Below, one piece after another: positions 21,359 to 30,210 of a stretch of DNA of 30,931 nucleotides; positions within the stretch are counted from its first letter, which is position 1, and each line of letters opens with the position of its first letter. Both the position numbers and the translations under genes were made by a program. The notes under the pieces were generated by a model. The model did not search any database, had not been told where the DNA came from, and worked only from the letters and a program-made list of their open reading frames with translations. The stretch lies in the IMG/VR virus record IMGVR_UViG_3300033996_000459, positions 1 to 30,931 of that record; one strand, given 5' to 3'. Origin of the DNA: a virus.

Positions 21359-23277
21359 AATTTCGCTGAATTTTCGTATTTGCTAACTTGATTCTGTGTG
21401 CTTGTCACCTCGCTTTCACTTACAACCGCTTTCACTGTAATCATTGAAAGGTCATTCTGTGAGTTAAGGCTATTGGCATTATTTCCGCTTCCTTGGAAAT
21501 TAAATGTTGGTTGCATTGCCGTTGGTGTAGCCGTTGCACTTGATGCAGTCGATGTTGGTGCAGCGTTACCGCCACCTTCAAATTGTGTTGCTTTAATCTT
21601 TGCGATGTTAGCCAAACCACTTGCAACAACAATAGCCGCCATAATACTACCAAGTATAGGGTTTCCACCCGCTGAAGCATAGGCAGCCGTTGCACCTTTG
21701 TATGTGTCGATTGTAGCGGTTGCAATATTCATTGCCTTATTGATTTGAAAGGCTTTCTTTTGGCGTGCCTTGTCCTTACCCGCCCATGCTTCTGCAAGGT
21801 CACCAATCGCACCAAAACCACCTCTTAATGCGTTTAGCTTTTCCTCCTCTGTCATTCGCACACGCTCAACCTCTTTCTGAGCCAATCCCTCAACGATTGC
21901 ATATTGAGCATCCGCATTCGTAGCCGCAGCATCTAACGAAGCCATGTCAGCCTCCTTTTCTAACCTCAGCTTTTCATCCTCAAACTCTTTTTTCTTTTGG
22001 AGTTCTTCCTGTCTACGAGCATCCTCTTCCGCTGCTACTTGAGCATTGTAATTTAAAGTTAGTAGGTTAGTCAACTTTAGCCTTTCATCAGCTGTGTACT
22101 TCTCATTCTTTTTGATGTCCTCTAATTGACGAGTAAAACGCGCATCTCTTTCTGCTTTCTCACGCGATTCATCGTCACGGATTCCCGCAATAATTAAATC
22201 CTGAATCTCACGCTCTACTGCAATTCTATCATCGCGGTACTTCTTGTAAGCCTCTGCCCTTCGCTTCGCTTCATCTTGTGCGTTTTTTACGGATGCGTCG
22301 CTCGTTTTCTTTTCATCTTCTTCACGTTCTTTAGCATCCTTTTTGCGGATGTATGCAGCATCATCTTTCGTTTGTTGGATGATGTTTAATTGCTCTTTTC
22401 GTTGCTCACCAAGTTTCTTTAGTTCCTCTTTGTCAACATCGCCAGAGATTAACATCTCTTTGATTCGCGCTTCAATAGCCTTTGCCCGCTCTTTTGCGGT
22501 TTGTCGGATTAGGAACTGTTTCTTTAACTCTAACTCTGTTGTGTTCTTACCATCCAACTCATCCATTCGGATTTGTTGATTCAATACCTTTGTGCGAGAT
22601 TCCCCAAATTTCTCCCAAGCATCAGCGCGCTTTTCTGCTGCTTCGGCTGCGGCTGCGGCTGCATCTTGTTCGGCATAGTTGGTAAGTTCTAACCAATCCA
22701 AGAAATCCTTTATCTTTTGAATAACCCAGTCAATCGCCTCACCAATAGCACGGAACACATCACCAATAGCGTTTAATATCGGTTTGAGCAATCCGAGTTT
22801 ATTAAGCAACGCTGCAACGGCTGCAATGATAGCAGCAACGGCTGCGGCAATTAGGAAGATAGGATTCATTAGGATGGTAGCACCCATCGAAATAAATGCC
22901 TTTCCTAAGTTTCCGACTACCGAAACAAGTCCTTTGATTTGTGTGCCAAACTCAGCGGGGTTAATTGCTTTAATTCGGTTTGCAAATAAGGCAGCACTTT
23001 CACCCGCGCCCTCAAAATCTAAGGATGCGATTTGGCTTTTCATTAATCCGATAGCATTGCCCGCTTGCTCAAACTTTGAACCGCTCGCAAAGACGTTTGC
23101 TTTCTCGTTTGCATCCTTTAACTTATCGGATAGTTGACCGATATTGTCGGATAAACGTGCTACCTCAGCGGGATCTGTTGCGTTAATCAACTCACCGCGT
23201 AATTGTTTTATCTGTTGCCGTACCTCACGAACACCTCCGAGGGTTATTGGTACTTCTATTCCTCCCGCTACTGCCAT
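21355..23277 (-). CDS. Tape measure protein
   Basis: A 640-aa tape measure protein that sets tail length and helps DNA ejection. The N-terminal 110 residues are helical. Residues ~123-160 form hydrophobic membrane-spanning segments (MNPIFLIAAAVAAIIAAVAALL). From about 210 to 470 there is a long, highly charged coiled-coil region rich in Glu, Lys and Arg. A second Gly/Ala-rich hydrophobic part (AYASAGGNPILGSIMAAIVV) and a flexible C-terminus end it. By the usual 0.15 nm per residue the tail would be roughly 95-100 nm, an estimate only. The gene is downstream of the two large distal-tail genes, the reverse of the common order. Confidence 0.82.
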   Translation of the reverse strand: MAVAGGIEVPITLGGVREVRQQIKQLRGELINATDPAEVARLSDNIGQLSDKLKDANEKANVFASGSKFEQAGNAIGLMKSQIASLDFEGAGESAALFANRIKAINPAEFGTQIKGLVSVVGNLGKAFISMGATILMNPIFLIAAAVAAIIAAVAALLNKLGLLKPILNAIGDVFRAIGEAIDWVIQKIKDFLDWLELTNYAEQDAAAAAAEAAEKRADAWEKFGESRTKVLNQQIRMDELDGKNTTELELKKQFLIRQTAKERAKAIEARIKEMLISGDVDKEELKKLGEQRKEQLNIIQQTKDDAAYIRKKDAKEREEDEKKTSDASVKNAQDEAKRRAEAYKKYRDDRIAVEREIQDLIIAGIRDDESREKAERDARFTRQLEDIKKNEKYTADERLKLTNLLTLNYNAQVAAEEDARRQEELQKKKEFEDEKLRLEKEADMASLDAAATNADAQYAIVEGLAQKEVERVRMTEEEKLNALRGGFGAIGDLAEAWAGKDKARQKKAFQINKAMNIATATIDTYKGATAAYASAGGNPILGSIMAAIVVASGLANIAKIKATQFEGGGNAAPTSTASSATATPTAMQPTFNFQGSGNNANSLNSQNDLSMITVKAVVSESEVTSTQNQVSKYENSAKL

Positions 23278-23288
23278 ACTCTATAATG

Positions 23289-26072
23289 TTATTTCTCCCA
23301 AAAAGTCAATGTCATTACCCACGGTATATCGGTTGGTAGCACATCGTTTGACAACGTACCGCTTGAATAGGTGTATAGATACAAGTCATTGCCTTGAATA
23401 GAAAAACGCGCTGTGTTACCATCTGGTAAGTTACCATTGTGTAACGCTTCCAATGTAGTTGAGCCTAATAACTCCGTGTCACTGTTTTCATCCATTAGGT
23501 ACATTTCATCCTCCGTGTATATCCATTCGACATCCTCCGTTATAAAGTAGGTATCGATTGACGTTGTGACGAAATTGGTGAACTTGTATGTCCCCGTTGA
23601 TACATATTCGGGTAGTGGAACTATATCGTAATCATTGCGCAATATCTGCGAGATGCTTGGCGCATTGGTTGATGATTGAGTGATTAATGCCTTGTAAACA
23701 CGATCACTTGATTGAACCACCCCGTTAATTGAATCTACCTTAATATTCCCCGCTACAATTTCACCGCCTTTAACAACTAACCCAGTTTGCCCGGTAACAT
23801 CTCCACCCTCTTCGATTACGTTGTTGACCTCATAGAATTTCTTGATCAAGTTCCCACGGATAGGTAACGAATCTAAAAACACAGATGGTCTTGTTGGTCT
23901 AATTTTGAACTGTGGTAATTTTATACCCTCGTCAATCGAAATTAATTCGACCTTTGTAAGCGTTGACTTATTAGCGTTGTAATCAATCACACGGTTGATA
24001 TTCCACCACGCACCCTCGCAGTAGATTTTATCGTTGAGTTTTAGTGACTGGATATCCGCCTCATTCAAATCGAAGTAAGCCGTGAGCATTTTACCGCTAT
24101 TCAACTGCGCCATCGTTCTGCGCCAATATAGATTGTAAAGGTTGTTACCCGTTACAACACCGATCGAATATAGGTAATAATCGCACACCCCAAAGTTAAT
24201 GTCAAACGATGGATTTGATGGATTTTCAAAGTGCGATGCCTGTGCGTATGTGGTTGACGTTACAGTGTTACCCGTGTAATTTTGTACGATTATCGGAGTT
24301 GTCAAAGATTGTGGACCGTTGTCAATCAACACACGTATGTTGGTCTTTGGTGCGCTACCCAAAAGCATCGGCACGGTAGCACCGTATGAAGTAACCGCGC
24401 TCGGAGTTGGTGAAAATACAATTTCGTTACGGTCAATGTCACGCACGTATTCATTGTCAAGTGTGTATTCAACTTGTCCAAATGTCTCGTTAGTAAATGA
24501 CTTGTAAGCCTTGTTGACTTCGTCGGAATCATCTTTGTAGGATAGCTGTATTTTCTTTTTGGTAATGTCGGGTAGGAACGTGATTTGTTTCTCACGGTCA
24601 TTGGCTAACTTTCTACTCCAATCCTTTTCTTTTCCGCTATCGTAATACTCGTCACGGTGTAGGAAAATAATATTATCAGGTTGCAACTCATCAGGAACGA
24701 CAACCAAATTGTACATGGTTAGGAATGCCTTGACAAAATCAGACTGTTTTATTTGACGAGGTATGAAGCTATTCATGTCAACCGTGCCAAACAACCCGAT
24801 ATTGTTATCCGATGGGGTAATCGAATATGAACCGTTTAACGAAATGGAATAATCAACATTCACAGTCGCATTCGTGTTGACATTACGCCATTGCCCTTGA
24901 ACATTTCCGTTATTAATGACTAATGCAAACGTAATCACATCACCTTGATTCAAACCAGTGACAGGAATGTTAACCGTTGTTGAATCGTTTAGAATTGTCT
25001 GTGTACCACTTGATATTGGACTTTGAATCAAAATGTCCATTAATTGAGTTGTGCCATAAGGCAAACCATTTCTAAAAACCCTAACAGATGCACTATATTT
25101 CGCAAAGCCTGACGTGTAATTTACTACACCAAAAACTGTATTAGCGTACTTCACACGCACGTTGGTTGCTATTGGATTCGTAAGTGTCAGTGACCTTGAA
25201 ACACTCACACCCACATTAATACTCTCACCCGTTGATACATAGAATGGCGAAGTATATTGTCCCGTAGTTGGGTTAAATATTGAAGCATTGTCAACCGTTT
25301 CCGTTACGTTGGTCAGTTGCTGCGTGTTATTGATATTGATAACCCCGCCCGTGTGCGTACCTGATAACGTATTCGTTTTGTTGAATGCGACTTTATACGC
25401 ATCTACGTTTATCTTCGTGCCGTCTCCGTTGTAAGGAATTACCAACTTGTCGAAACGTGCCTCTTGTAATCCCGCCCATGTGTAACTTTTACCCGCCTTT
25501 GCGAAGATTCTATCAAGGTAAGTCTTTGCGTATATCCACGGCTTAAATTCCTTTACGGGAATTGTGTTTGTCGGTGTGTAGCATGGGAAATACTTATAAC
25601 CATCCGTGACATCGTTACCAAATGAATTAACGATATTCGTTGCGCTCAAAGTATGGTTAAGGTCGGTTAAGTCAACCTCGCTCAAGTATCGGTTGTTGAT
25701 CGTTGTGAACAAGTCCGCTGTCGTATCTTTTACCGCTACCGTGAAAGTAACCTTTTCGTGATTGACTGTTGAGGGTTCTTGCTTGTTGACTGAGAGTAAC
25801 TGCAAGTACGCACGTTCAACAACCGTGATGCCGTTCTGAATAACGCTACACTCAGTTAGTGTGTTAATGTTGAATGTCGCATCTTCGATATTAACTTCAT
25901 ACAAGTGACCAAGTAACTCAAGGTTATTGCGTGAACCTGTAAGTTCGATTGACTTACTGAATGCTCCACTCTTTGCGCTTATATCCCGAATGTCTTGAAC
26001 GCTAAAATTTAAGGGAATATTCGTTCCCTCAACTGGCTCTAAGTACCCGCCCGCTATTTGAATCTTAACCAT
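23289..26072 (-). CDS. Large tail-tip/baseplate hub-like protein
   Basis: A 927-aa beta-rich protein, the longest gene in the genome. The first 130 residues (PLNFSVQDIRDISAKSGAFSKSIELTGSRNNLELLG and onward) resemble the N-terminus of a tail component found next to tape measure genes in Bacteroidetes phages. The middle (around 420-540) is of hub type, with DFVKAFLTMYNLVVVPDELQPDN. The end (around 800-927) is beta-rich with the sequence TGLVVKGGEIVAGNIKV. It overlaps the upstream gene by 8 bp. Specific function (hub, distal tail or receptor binding) not resolved. Confidence 0.6.
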   Translation of the reverse strand: MVKIQIAGGYLEPVEGTNIPLNFSVQDIRDISAKSGAFSKSIELTGSRNNLELLGHLYEVNIEDATFNINTLTECSVIQNGITVVERAYLQLLSVNKQEPSTVNHEKVTFTVAVKDTTADLFTTINNRYLSEVDLTDLNHTLSATNIVNSFGNDVTDGYKYFPCYTPTNTIPVKEFKPWIYAKTYLDRIFAKAGKSYTWAGLQEARFDKLVIPYNGDGTKINVDAYKVAFNKTNTLSGTHTGGVININNTQQLTNVTETVDNASIFNPTTGQYTSPFYVSTGESINVGVSVSRSLTLTNPIATNVRVKYANTVFGVVNYTSGFAKYSASVRVFRNGLPYGTTQLMDILIQSPISSGTQTILNDSTTVNIPVTGLNQGDVITFALVINNGNVQGQWRNVNTNATVNVDYSISLNGSYSITPSDNNIGLFGTVDMNSFIPRQIKQSDFVKAFLTMYNLVVVPDELQPDNIIFLHRDEYYDSGKEKDWSRKLANDREKQITFLPDITKKKIQLSYKDDSDEVNKAYKSFTNETFGQVEYTLDNEYVRDIDRNEIVFSPTPSAVTSYGATVPMLLGSAPKTNIRVLIDNGPQSLTTPIIVQNYTGNTVTSTTYAQASHFENPSNPSFDINFGVCDYYLYSIGVVTGNNLYNLYWRRTMAQLNSGKMLTAYFDLNEADIQSLKLNDKIYCEGAWWNINRVIDYNANKSTLTKVELISIDEGIKLPQFKIRPTRPSVFLDSLPIRGNLIKKFYEVNNVIEEGGDVTGQTGLVVKGGEIVAGNIKVDSINGVVQSSDRVYKALITQSSTNAPSISQILRNDYDIVPLPEYVSTGTYKFTNFVTTSIDTYFITEDVEWIYTEDEMYLMDENSDTELLGSTTLEALHNGNLPDGNTARFSIQGNDLYLYTYSSGTLSNDVLPTDIPWVMTLTFWEK

Positions 26073-27471
26073 TTACCGCTTCGTTATTTGAGTATCTCGC
26101 ACTCAATGTATACATGAATAGTTTGGAGTTCTGTGTGCGCTTAAATTCAGCATTTGTGACCTCAAGCACAACAGGGAAAAATGAACCCGCATCGAATAGA
26201 ACTTTGTGCGGAGATTCAATCATCTGAAAAAACAGTTCTTGCATTGGCTTGTCTAAAAACTGCGTGTTCAATTCAATCGACCTTTCAAGGTTGCTATTCA
26301 CTTGAATCGTTGCACCCTCGCTTGCATTTGGAATCCATTTTGTTCCCGTAATTGTTCCCGCCAAATCGCGTGTGTACGTCTCACGGGTTACATTGGTCCG
26401 TAACGTGCTTTTCAATGTCACAGGAATCGAAAGGATTGAGCCGTATTTGTCGACAAACAAAATTGATTTTTCCTCAATCGCGCATTGCTGACTTAGATTG
26501 ATTCGGTACTTTTTGGATTTCTGCCCACCATCGTACCAATACACATCATAGTACTGTGTATTAGGTTTAATAAGTGGTAACGTCCCCGAAACGACTGTAA
26601 GTGTAGGTAGGTTAAATGTACCAACGTTCACAGTTGTAACTTCCAAAGTGCTGATTAACTGAAAGCTGAACACATCCCCGTTATCATTCTCAAACCTAAC
26701 TTCGCCCGTTCCGCTTGACTGTGTGCGTATGTTTAAAAGCAAAGGTGAACTTTTTGATATTGTCACCTCACTCATTGGTGTAAGCAACTGCCTTGTATTG
26801 TTCGCCAAAGTGAACCAATTACCATCGTATGCGATTTCTTGAGCCGTATTGAATACCCCGTTAAACGCTATCTGGTTTGTGTAAGTCAATATATTAGTTG
26901 TAACCGTTCTGCGATTGTCTGCGTATGCGATTGAGCCGTTAACAGTCGCATCTGTCACCGTACTCCATAGCGTACCAATTACAAAGAACCCAACACCTAC
27001 CGAAGTGATGGTCTGGTAGCCTTCAACTTGTGGGTTTGCTATTCCACCATCGTCTTGAGTGATGTATATCTGATCCCCTGCAACGTAACTATGCGTAACA
27101 TTCACACGAACATACCCGCTTGAGTTAGTCAGGGATGAAGTGTAAGGTACTGAATCAATGTAACTCTCACCAACCTTGACGTCAAATTTGTAGAACGAAT
27201 TTAAAGCAGTGAAATAAGACGTTGCGTTTGCATTCTCAATCTCACTCGCAAGTTTGGATTGAATAAGTTTTGAAATATCGGCATATCCGTAACCATCCCC
27301 GAAACGTGGTTTAGGTTGGTAGCGTGCCAATAGATTGGAAGTACCCGCTTCATATACATCGAAAATGTAGTTGAATGCTTGTTTATTCTTGTTCGTACTA
27401 TCCACAATGTACGGCATCTTATTAAATGCGGGATAGAACGTGTTTGGTTTTGCGATTAATGTCTGAGCCAT
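26065..27471 (-). CDS. Distal tail-type structural protein
   Basis: A 468-aa beta-rich protein directly after the terminase. The start (AKPNTFYPAFNKMPYIVDSTNKNKQ) and the end (FFPVVLEVTNAEFKRTQNSKLFMYTLSARYSN) have the strand pattern of a tail-tip adaptor. A Ser/Thr-rich middle separates two beta-rich halves. It pairs with the 927-aa gene (8-bp overlap) and the tape measure in one run. I cannot name the family. Its start is preceded by the ACATTATAAGTT context. Confidence 0.55.
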   Translation of the reverse strand: MAQTLIAKPNTFYPAFNKMPYIVDSTNKNKQAFNYIFDVYEAGTSNLLARYQPKPRFGDGYGYADISKLIQSKLASEIENANATSYFTALNSFYKFDVKVGESYIDSVPYTSSLTNSSGYVRVNVTHSYVAGDQIYITQDDGGIANPQVEGYQTITSVGVGFFVIGTLWSTVTDATVNGSIAYADNRRTVTTNILTYTNQIAFNGVFNTAQEIAYDGNWFTLANNTRQLLTPMSEVTISKSSPLLLNIRTQSSGTGEVRFENDNGDVFSFQLISTLEVTTVNVGTFNLPTLTVVSGTLPLIKPNTQYYDVYWYDGGQKSKKYRINLSQQCAIEEKSILFVDKYGSILSIPVTLKSTLRTNVTRETYTRDLAGTITGTKWIPNASEGATIQVNSNLERSIELNTQFLDKPMQELFFQMIESPHKVLFDAGSFFPVVLEVTNAEFKRTQNSKLFMYTLSARYSNNEAVNG

Positions 27472-27485
27472 AACTTATAATGTGT

Positions 27486-28667
27486 TTAGAATGATTCGTA
27501 TGCCGAGCCACCGTAAAACGCTGACTTGATTTCCATTGCCGCATACCTCGCAGCATCCATTGCATCGTCATTTTTCTTGTCGATTTGTTCCGAGATAATT
27601 CCGTTCATGACCTTGCGCTTGTATAGTCTGTTTTCACGTTGGATGTTAATTGAATCTGCGTGTACATAGACTTTCATTTGGTTAAGGAAATTGATTCCCG
27701 CCTCCACGCTTTTGTCTGCTTTCAGAACGTAAAACCCCGCGTTATCCAAATCCTCAATCATTTCGGGACGTGCATAGTCACACATGATTTCGACCTCACG
27801 TGAAACCTCTTTTTTGCGCATTTCGTCAATTAGTGCGTTGGATGTTAACCCTGATTTGTAAATGACTTCCTCCAAAAACAACTCATCTTCCCAAAACCAA
27901 ACCTTAACAAGTGCCGTAGGGTGCTGAAAACCGAAGTCTAACCCATAAACAAACCGTGTAAATCGCTCAGGTCTTTCGCTCAGTATTTCCCAACGTGGAT
28001 AAACCGCCTCTTGAAGCATACCAACCTCGCCTAATCCGTATACTTGCCACCAATTCCACCAATAACCTTTCGTACCGTTGCGCTCTTCTGCTTCGGCTTT
28101 TGCTTTACGCTGCATAAGGTTGTTTAATACGGCTTCGGGAATACCCTCGTTGTCTAAGTAGGTCAGTTTCAAAAACTCCGAATCTGGTTGGGTAAGTATT
28201 TCAGTATGCGCCCAGAATTCCATATCGGCATTAAAGTCCATCCACACTTCATTTGATCGGATAATAAGAGCATCCGCTATTCCATAGTCGATATGATTTG
28301 CCTCGTTTAAGAAAAGGATGTCACGCTTTCCCGCTGCTTTCGCTTTACCCACTGAATCGAACGATTTGAATTGCATGGTTGACCCGTTGAGAGCCTTGTA
28401 AACCATATCCGTGCCATTCCATTGAGCATCGTTCCATCTCCCCTCATCCATCATGAAGTTTTTGAAGATGTCAATACAACCATCTTTCAAAGCGGGCAAC
28501 GTTTCAGCCACGACCGTGATTTTGGTGCGTGGCTTACTCAGTGCTTTGTCGTAAAGTATCGGAATAATGCCGTATGTCTTTCCGGACGATGTACTCCCTT
28601 GAATGACCTTTTTGTTGCCTGTCATTCGAAGCATCTTCTTTACGGCTGTTGTTAATTGGAATGGCAT
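27486..28667 (-). CDS. terL: Terminase large subunit
   Basis: The ATP-driven DNA packaging motor and headful/cos nuclease, 393 aa. Walker A is GSTSSGKT at residues 24-31, Walker B LFLNEAN at 118-124. The nuclease domain has the Asp series YGLDFGF (D244), CDYARPE (D297) and NDDAMDAARYA (D367/368, D371) in the RNase H-like order. It is short for a terminase, lacking an N-terminal extension. It overlaps the small subunit by one base (TAATG). Confidence 0.95.
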   Translation of the reverse strand: MPFQLTTAVKKMLRMTGNKKVIQGSTSSGKTYGIIPILYDKALSKPRTKITVVAETLPALKDGCIDIFKNFMMDEGRWNDAQWNGTDMVYKALNGSTMQFKSFDSVGKAKAAGKRDILFLNEANHIDYGIADALIIRSNEVWMDFNADMEFWAHTEILTQPDSEFLKLTYLDNEGIPEAVLNNLMQRKAKAEAEERNGTKGYWWNWWQVYGLGEVGMLQEAVYPRWEILSERPERFTRFVYGLDFGFQHPTALVKVWFWEDELFLEEVIYKSGLTSNALIDEMRKKEVSREVEIMCDYARPEMIEDLDNAGFYVLKADKSVEAGINFLNQMKVYVHADSINIQRENRLYKRKVMNGIISEQIDKKNDDAMDAARYAAMEIKSAFYGGSAYESF

Positions 28668-29107
28668 TAATCATCCAATTTAAAGATGCGAGGTTCTTGT
28701 TGGATAGTGTGTTCTTGTCGGTCTGTGTAGCCATCGAAACGGGAAATTAACCCCTCTTTGAACTGACCAACAGCAGCACCATCGAAACGGTCTTGCTTTG
28801 CTTCCTTTCTCATGTGCGTGACTATTCCCCCGAAATCATCATACAACCCATCCTTATTCTCGATGTAATTATCCATTGTTCCTACTCCCCAACCTTTCTG
28901 ATTGACAGTCCAAATGATGAACGCATCAAGTGTAAGAGGGGGGTAATGCACCATGTAGATTACCTCCCCCGTTTTTTGGTTAAGAGTTGGAACGCTTCTT
29001 CCTTGGTTTTTTCGCCACTGTTTGTGTTCCTCCCACATTTGGAGTAGTTCCTCCGCTGTTTTCAGTTTCCGTGTCGGATGTATTGGTTTTATCTTCCCCA
29101 TTTTCAA
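28667..29107 (-). CDS. terS: Terminase small subunit, gp3-like
   Basis: A 146-aa DNA-packaging protein of the gp3-like group. The N-terminal HPTRKLKTAEELLQMWEEHKQW and the C-terminal motif KEAKQDRFDGAAVGQFKEGLISR (around 105-127), with YTDRQEH, are characteristic. It should recognise the packaging site and regulate TerL. The ORF overlaps the preceding 89-aa ORF by 128 bp. A later Met (residue 24) would shorten the overlap but would cut the family's N-terminal helix, so I kept the longer form. Directly coupled to terL. Confidence 0.8.
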   Translation of the reverse strand: MKMGKIKPIHPTRKLKTAEELLQMWEEHKQWRKNQGRSVPTLNQKTGEVIYMVHYPPLTLDAFIIWTVNQKGWGVGTMDNYIENKDGLYDDFGGIVTHMRKEAKQDRFDGAAVGQFKEGLISRFDGYTDRQEHTIQQEPRIFKLDD

Positions 29108-29249
29108 AAATTTCAGTTAGTCCCATTTGATAAAGTCTCCCGTATTGCGCGGGTTTGATGTTATCGATTTTAAGTGTTAGCCTCGTCCATCCCAAATCTT
29201 TGGTGATTGTCTTGCCCGCTAACTCGGCTTTGATTTTTAGATTTTGCAT
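28980..29249 (-). CDS. 89-aa basic-tailed protein of unknown function upstream of terS
   Basis: The first 50 residues are an ordered-looking domain (LKIKAELAGKTITKDLGWTRLTLKIDNI). A Thr/Glu/Gly-rich linker follows, and it ends in a basic tail KKPRKKRSNS that could bind nucleic acid. It overlaps the sigma-like gene by 13 bp and the terS gene by 128 bp in another frame. The long overlap is unusual; if one of the two starts is wrong, this protein's low-complexity tail lies in the doubtful part. Confidence 0.55.
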   Translation of the reverse strand: MQNLKIKAELAGKTITKDLGWTRLTLKIDNIKPAQYGRLYQMGLTEIFENGEDKTNTSDTETENSGGTTPNVGGTQTVAKKPRKKRSNS

Positions 29250-29722
29250 CTTATCTTCCTTTTTAATTGTTGCAACTTTTTACGGCAATATGTCTTATCT
29301 ATTCCGTACAATTCAGCAAGTTCGTAATCCTTTTTCCCTTGCTTTTTAAACTCCATCCACTTTTCAAAGAATTTCCGATCTATGAAATTCCATTCCTCAA
29401 CCTCTTTTTCTATAATGTAGTGCAAGTCGATATGTTCTTTTGGTTCATCAATTGCTTGGTGCAAAGATTCAAAATCGATTGCGGTTATATTCTCTTTGTG
29501 TGTGGCAGTTTGCGTGTATAGTAACTCACACTTGATGTAATGCAAAAGAATTGCTTTCGCTTCGTCTTCGGTTTTAGGTGTGTGTTTCTGAGCGTGGATG
29601 TATGCATTTGATATTGCCGTGAGTGCATTGCGCCCTTTGTTTGACACATCGTTAATGAAGTGAGCGTACTTTTCCAACTCGGAATACTTCGATTCAATTA
29701 CTATGTTATAGAGTTGTACCAT
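29237..29722 (-). CDS. Sigma-70-like/HTH protein upstream of the terminase
   Basis: A 161-aa protein with helical, charged N-terminal segments and a C-terminal helix-turn-helix: YELAELYGIDKTYCRKKLQQLKRKIR (around 133-158), as in region 4 of sigma-like factors. A middle part (DEPKEHIDLHYIIEKEVEEW) fits a linker. It might be a late-gene regulator or a small alternative sigma factor; such proteins lie near terminases in several Bacteroidetes phages. It overlaps the upstream gene by 22 bp. Assignment rests on the C-terminal motif. Confidence 0.55.
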   Translation of the reverse strand: MVQLYNIVIESKYSELEKYAHFINDVSNKGRNALTAISNAYIHAQKHTPKTEDEAKAILLHYIKCELLYTQTATHKENITAIDFESLHQAIDEPKEHIDLHYIIEKEVEEWNFIDRKFFEKWMEFKKQGKKDYELAELYGIDKTYCRKKLQQLKRKIRCKI

Positions 29723-29913
29723 TCCATGAACTGATTAAAGAAGATTTTTCTTTCGGATGAACAACACGATTTTTGTTCGATGACTTCGCCCGTGTAGCGT
29801 TGGTAAATGTCGACCAATCTACGGTTGACAGTTGAGCCGTACTTGACAAGGTCACGGAGGCTCTGGACACCTTCTACATACGTTTGGTCATCTTGACTAA
29901 TAATAGCGTGCAT
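29701..29913 (-). CDS. 70-aa Cys-containing phage protein, unknown function
   Basis: I used the ATG at 29913; the frame is open to 29988, but that part is a shadow of the membrane protein gene. YVEGVQSLRDLVKYGSTVNRRLVDIYQRYTGE is helical and is followed by SCCSSERKIFFNQFMEWY. This kind of small protein with paired Cys and an Arg often precedes the terminase in Bacteroidetes phages. The genes before and after overlap it by 40 and 22 bp. Confidence 0.58.
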   Translation of the reverse strand: MHAIISQDDQTYVEGVQSLRDLVKYGSTVNRRLVDIYQRYTGEVIEQKSCCSSERKIFFNQFMEWYNSIT

Positions 29914-30113
29914 ATTGCTGATGTAATTGCGAGGTAAATGTTTCCGGTCATTGCGAGTGCCAACCAAAACCCAACGCACTTCGGACATTGGATGTGGTCA
30001 ATAATCAACTGAACAATCACAAAATCGCTTTGAATTTTCTCAGAAAGCCAAGTGATTGGTGAGAATGAACACCAAAGCCATGCGATAAGTATTGCGTGTA
30101 TCGTTGTAATCAT
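29874..30113 (-). CDS. Small membrane protein with a CPKCVGFW motif
   Basis: 79 aa from the ATG at 30113. Two or three hydrophobic stretches (residues ~2-22, 31-41, 48-74) flank the motif CPKCVGFW at 43-50. It resembles DUF1360-like membrane proteins, in which a C-x-x-C-x-GFW segment connects two membrane helices. The first gene of the late region, it starts about 75 bases after the TATGTTTG box at 30202-30195. Role unknown; a membrane or zinc-binding function is conceivable. Confidence 0.58.
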   Translation of the reverse strand: MITTIHAILIAWLWCSFSPITWLSEKIQSDFVIVQLIIDHIQCPKCVGFWLALAMTGNIYLAITSAICTLLLVKMTKRM

Positions 30114-30194
30114 GCTGCTAATATACAACTTTTTGGAAAAACAAAACCCCACTTTTCAGCAGGGCAATGTCATTATCTAAACTTTACTATTGTA

Positions 30195-30202
30195 CAAACA
30201 TA
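30195..30202 (-). promoter_or_regulatory. Candidate -7 box for the terminase operon, next to attC-like site C
   Basis: TATGTTTG on the minus strand fits TAnnTTTG. The only upstream TTTG is 15 bases away and belongs to the outer box of attC-like site C, a shorter spacing than usual, so the assignment is weak. Confidence 0.4.
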
Positions 30203-30210
30203 CGATTTTT

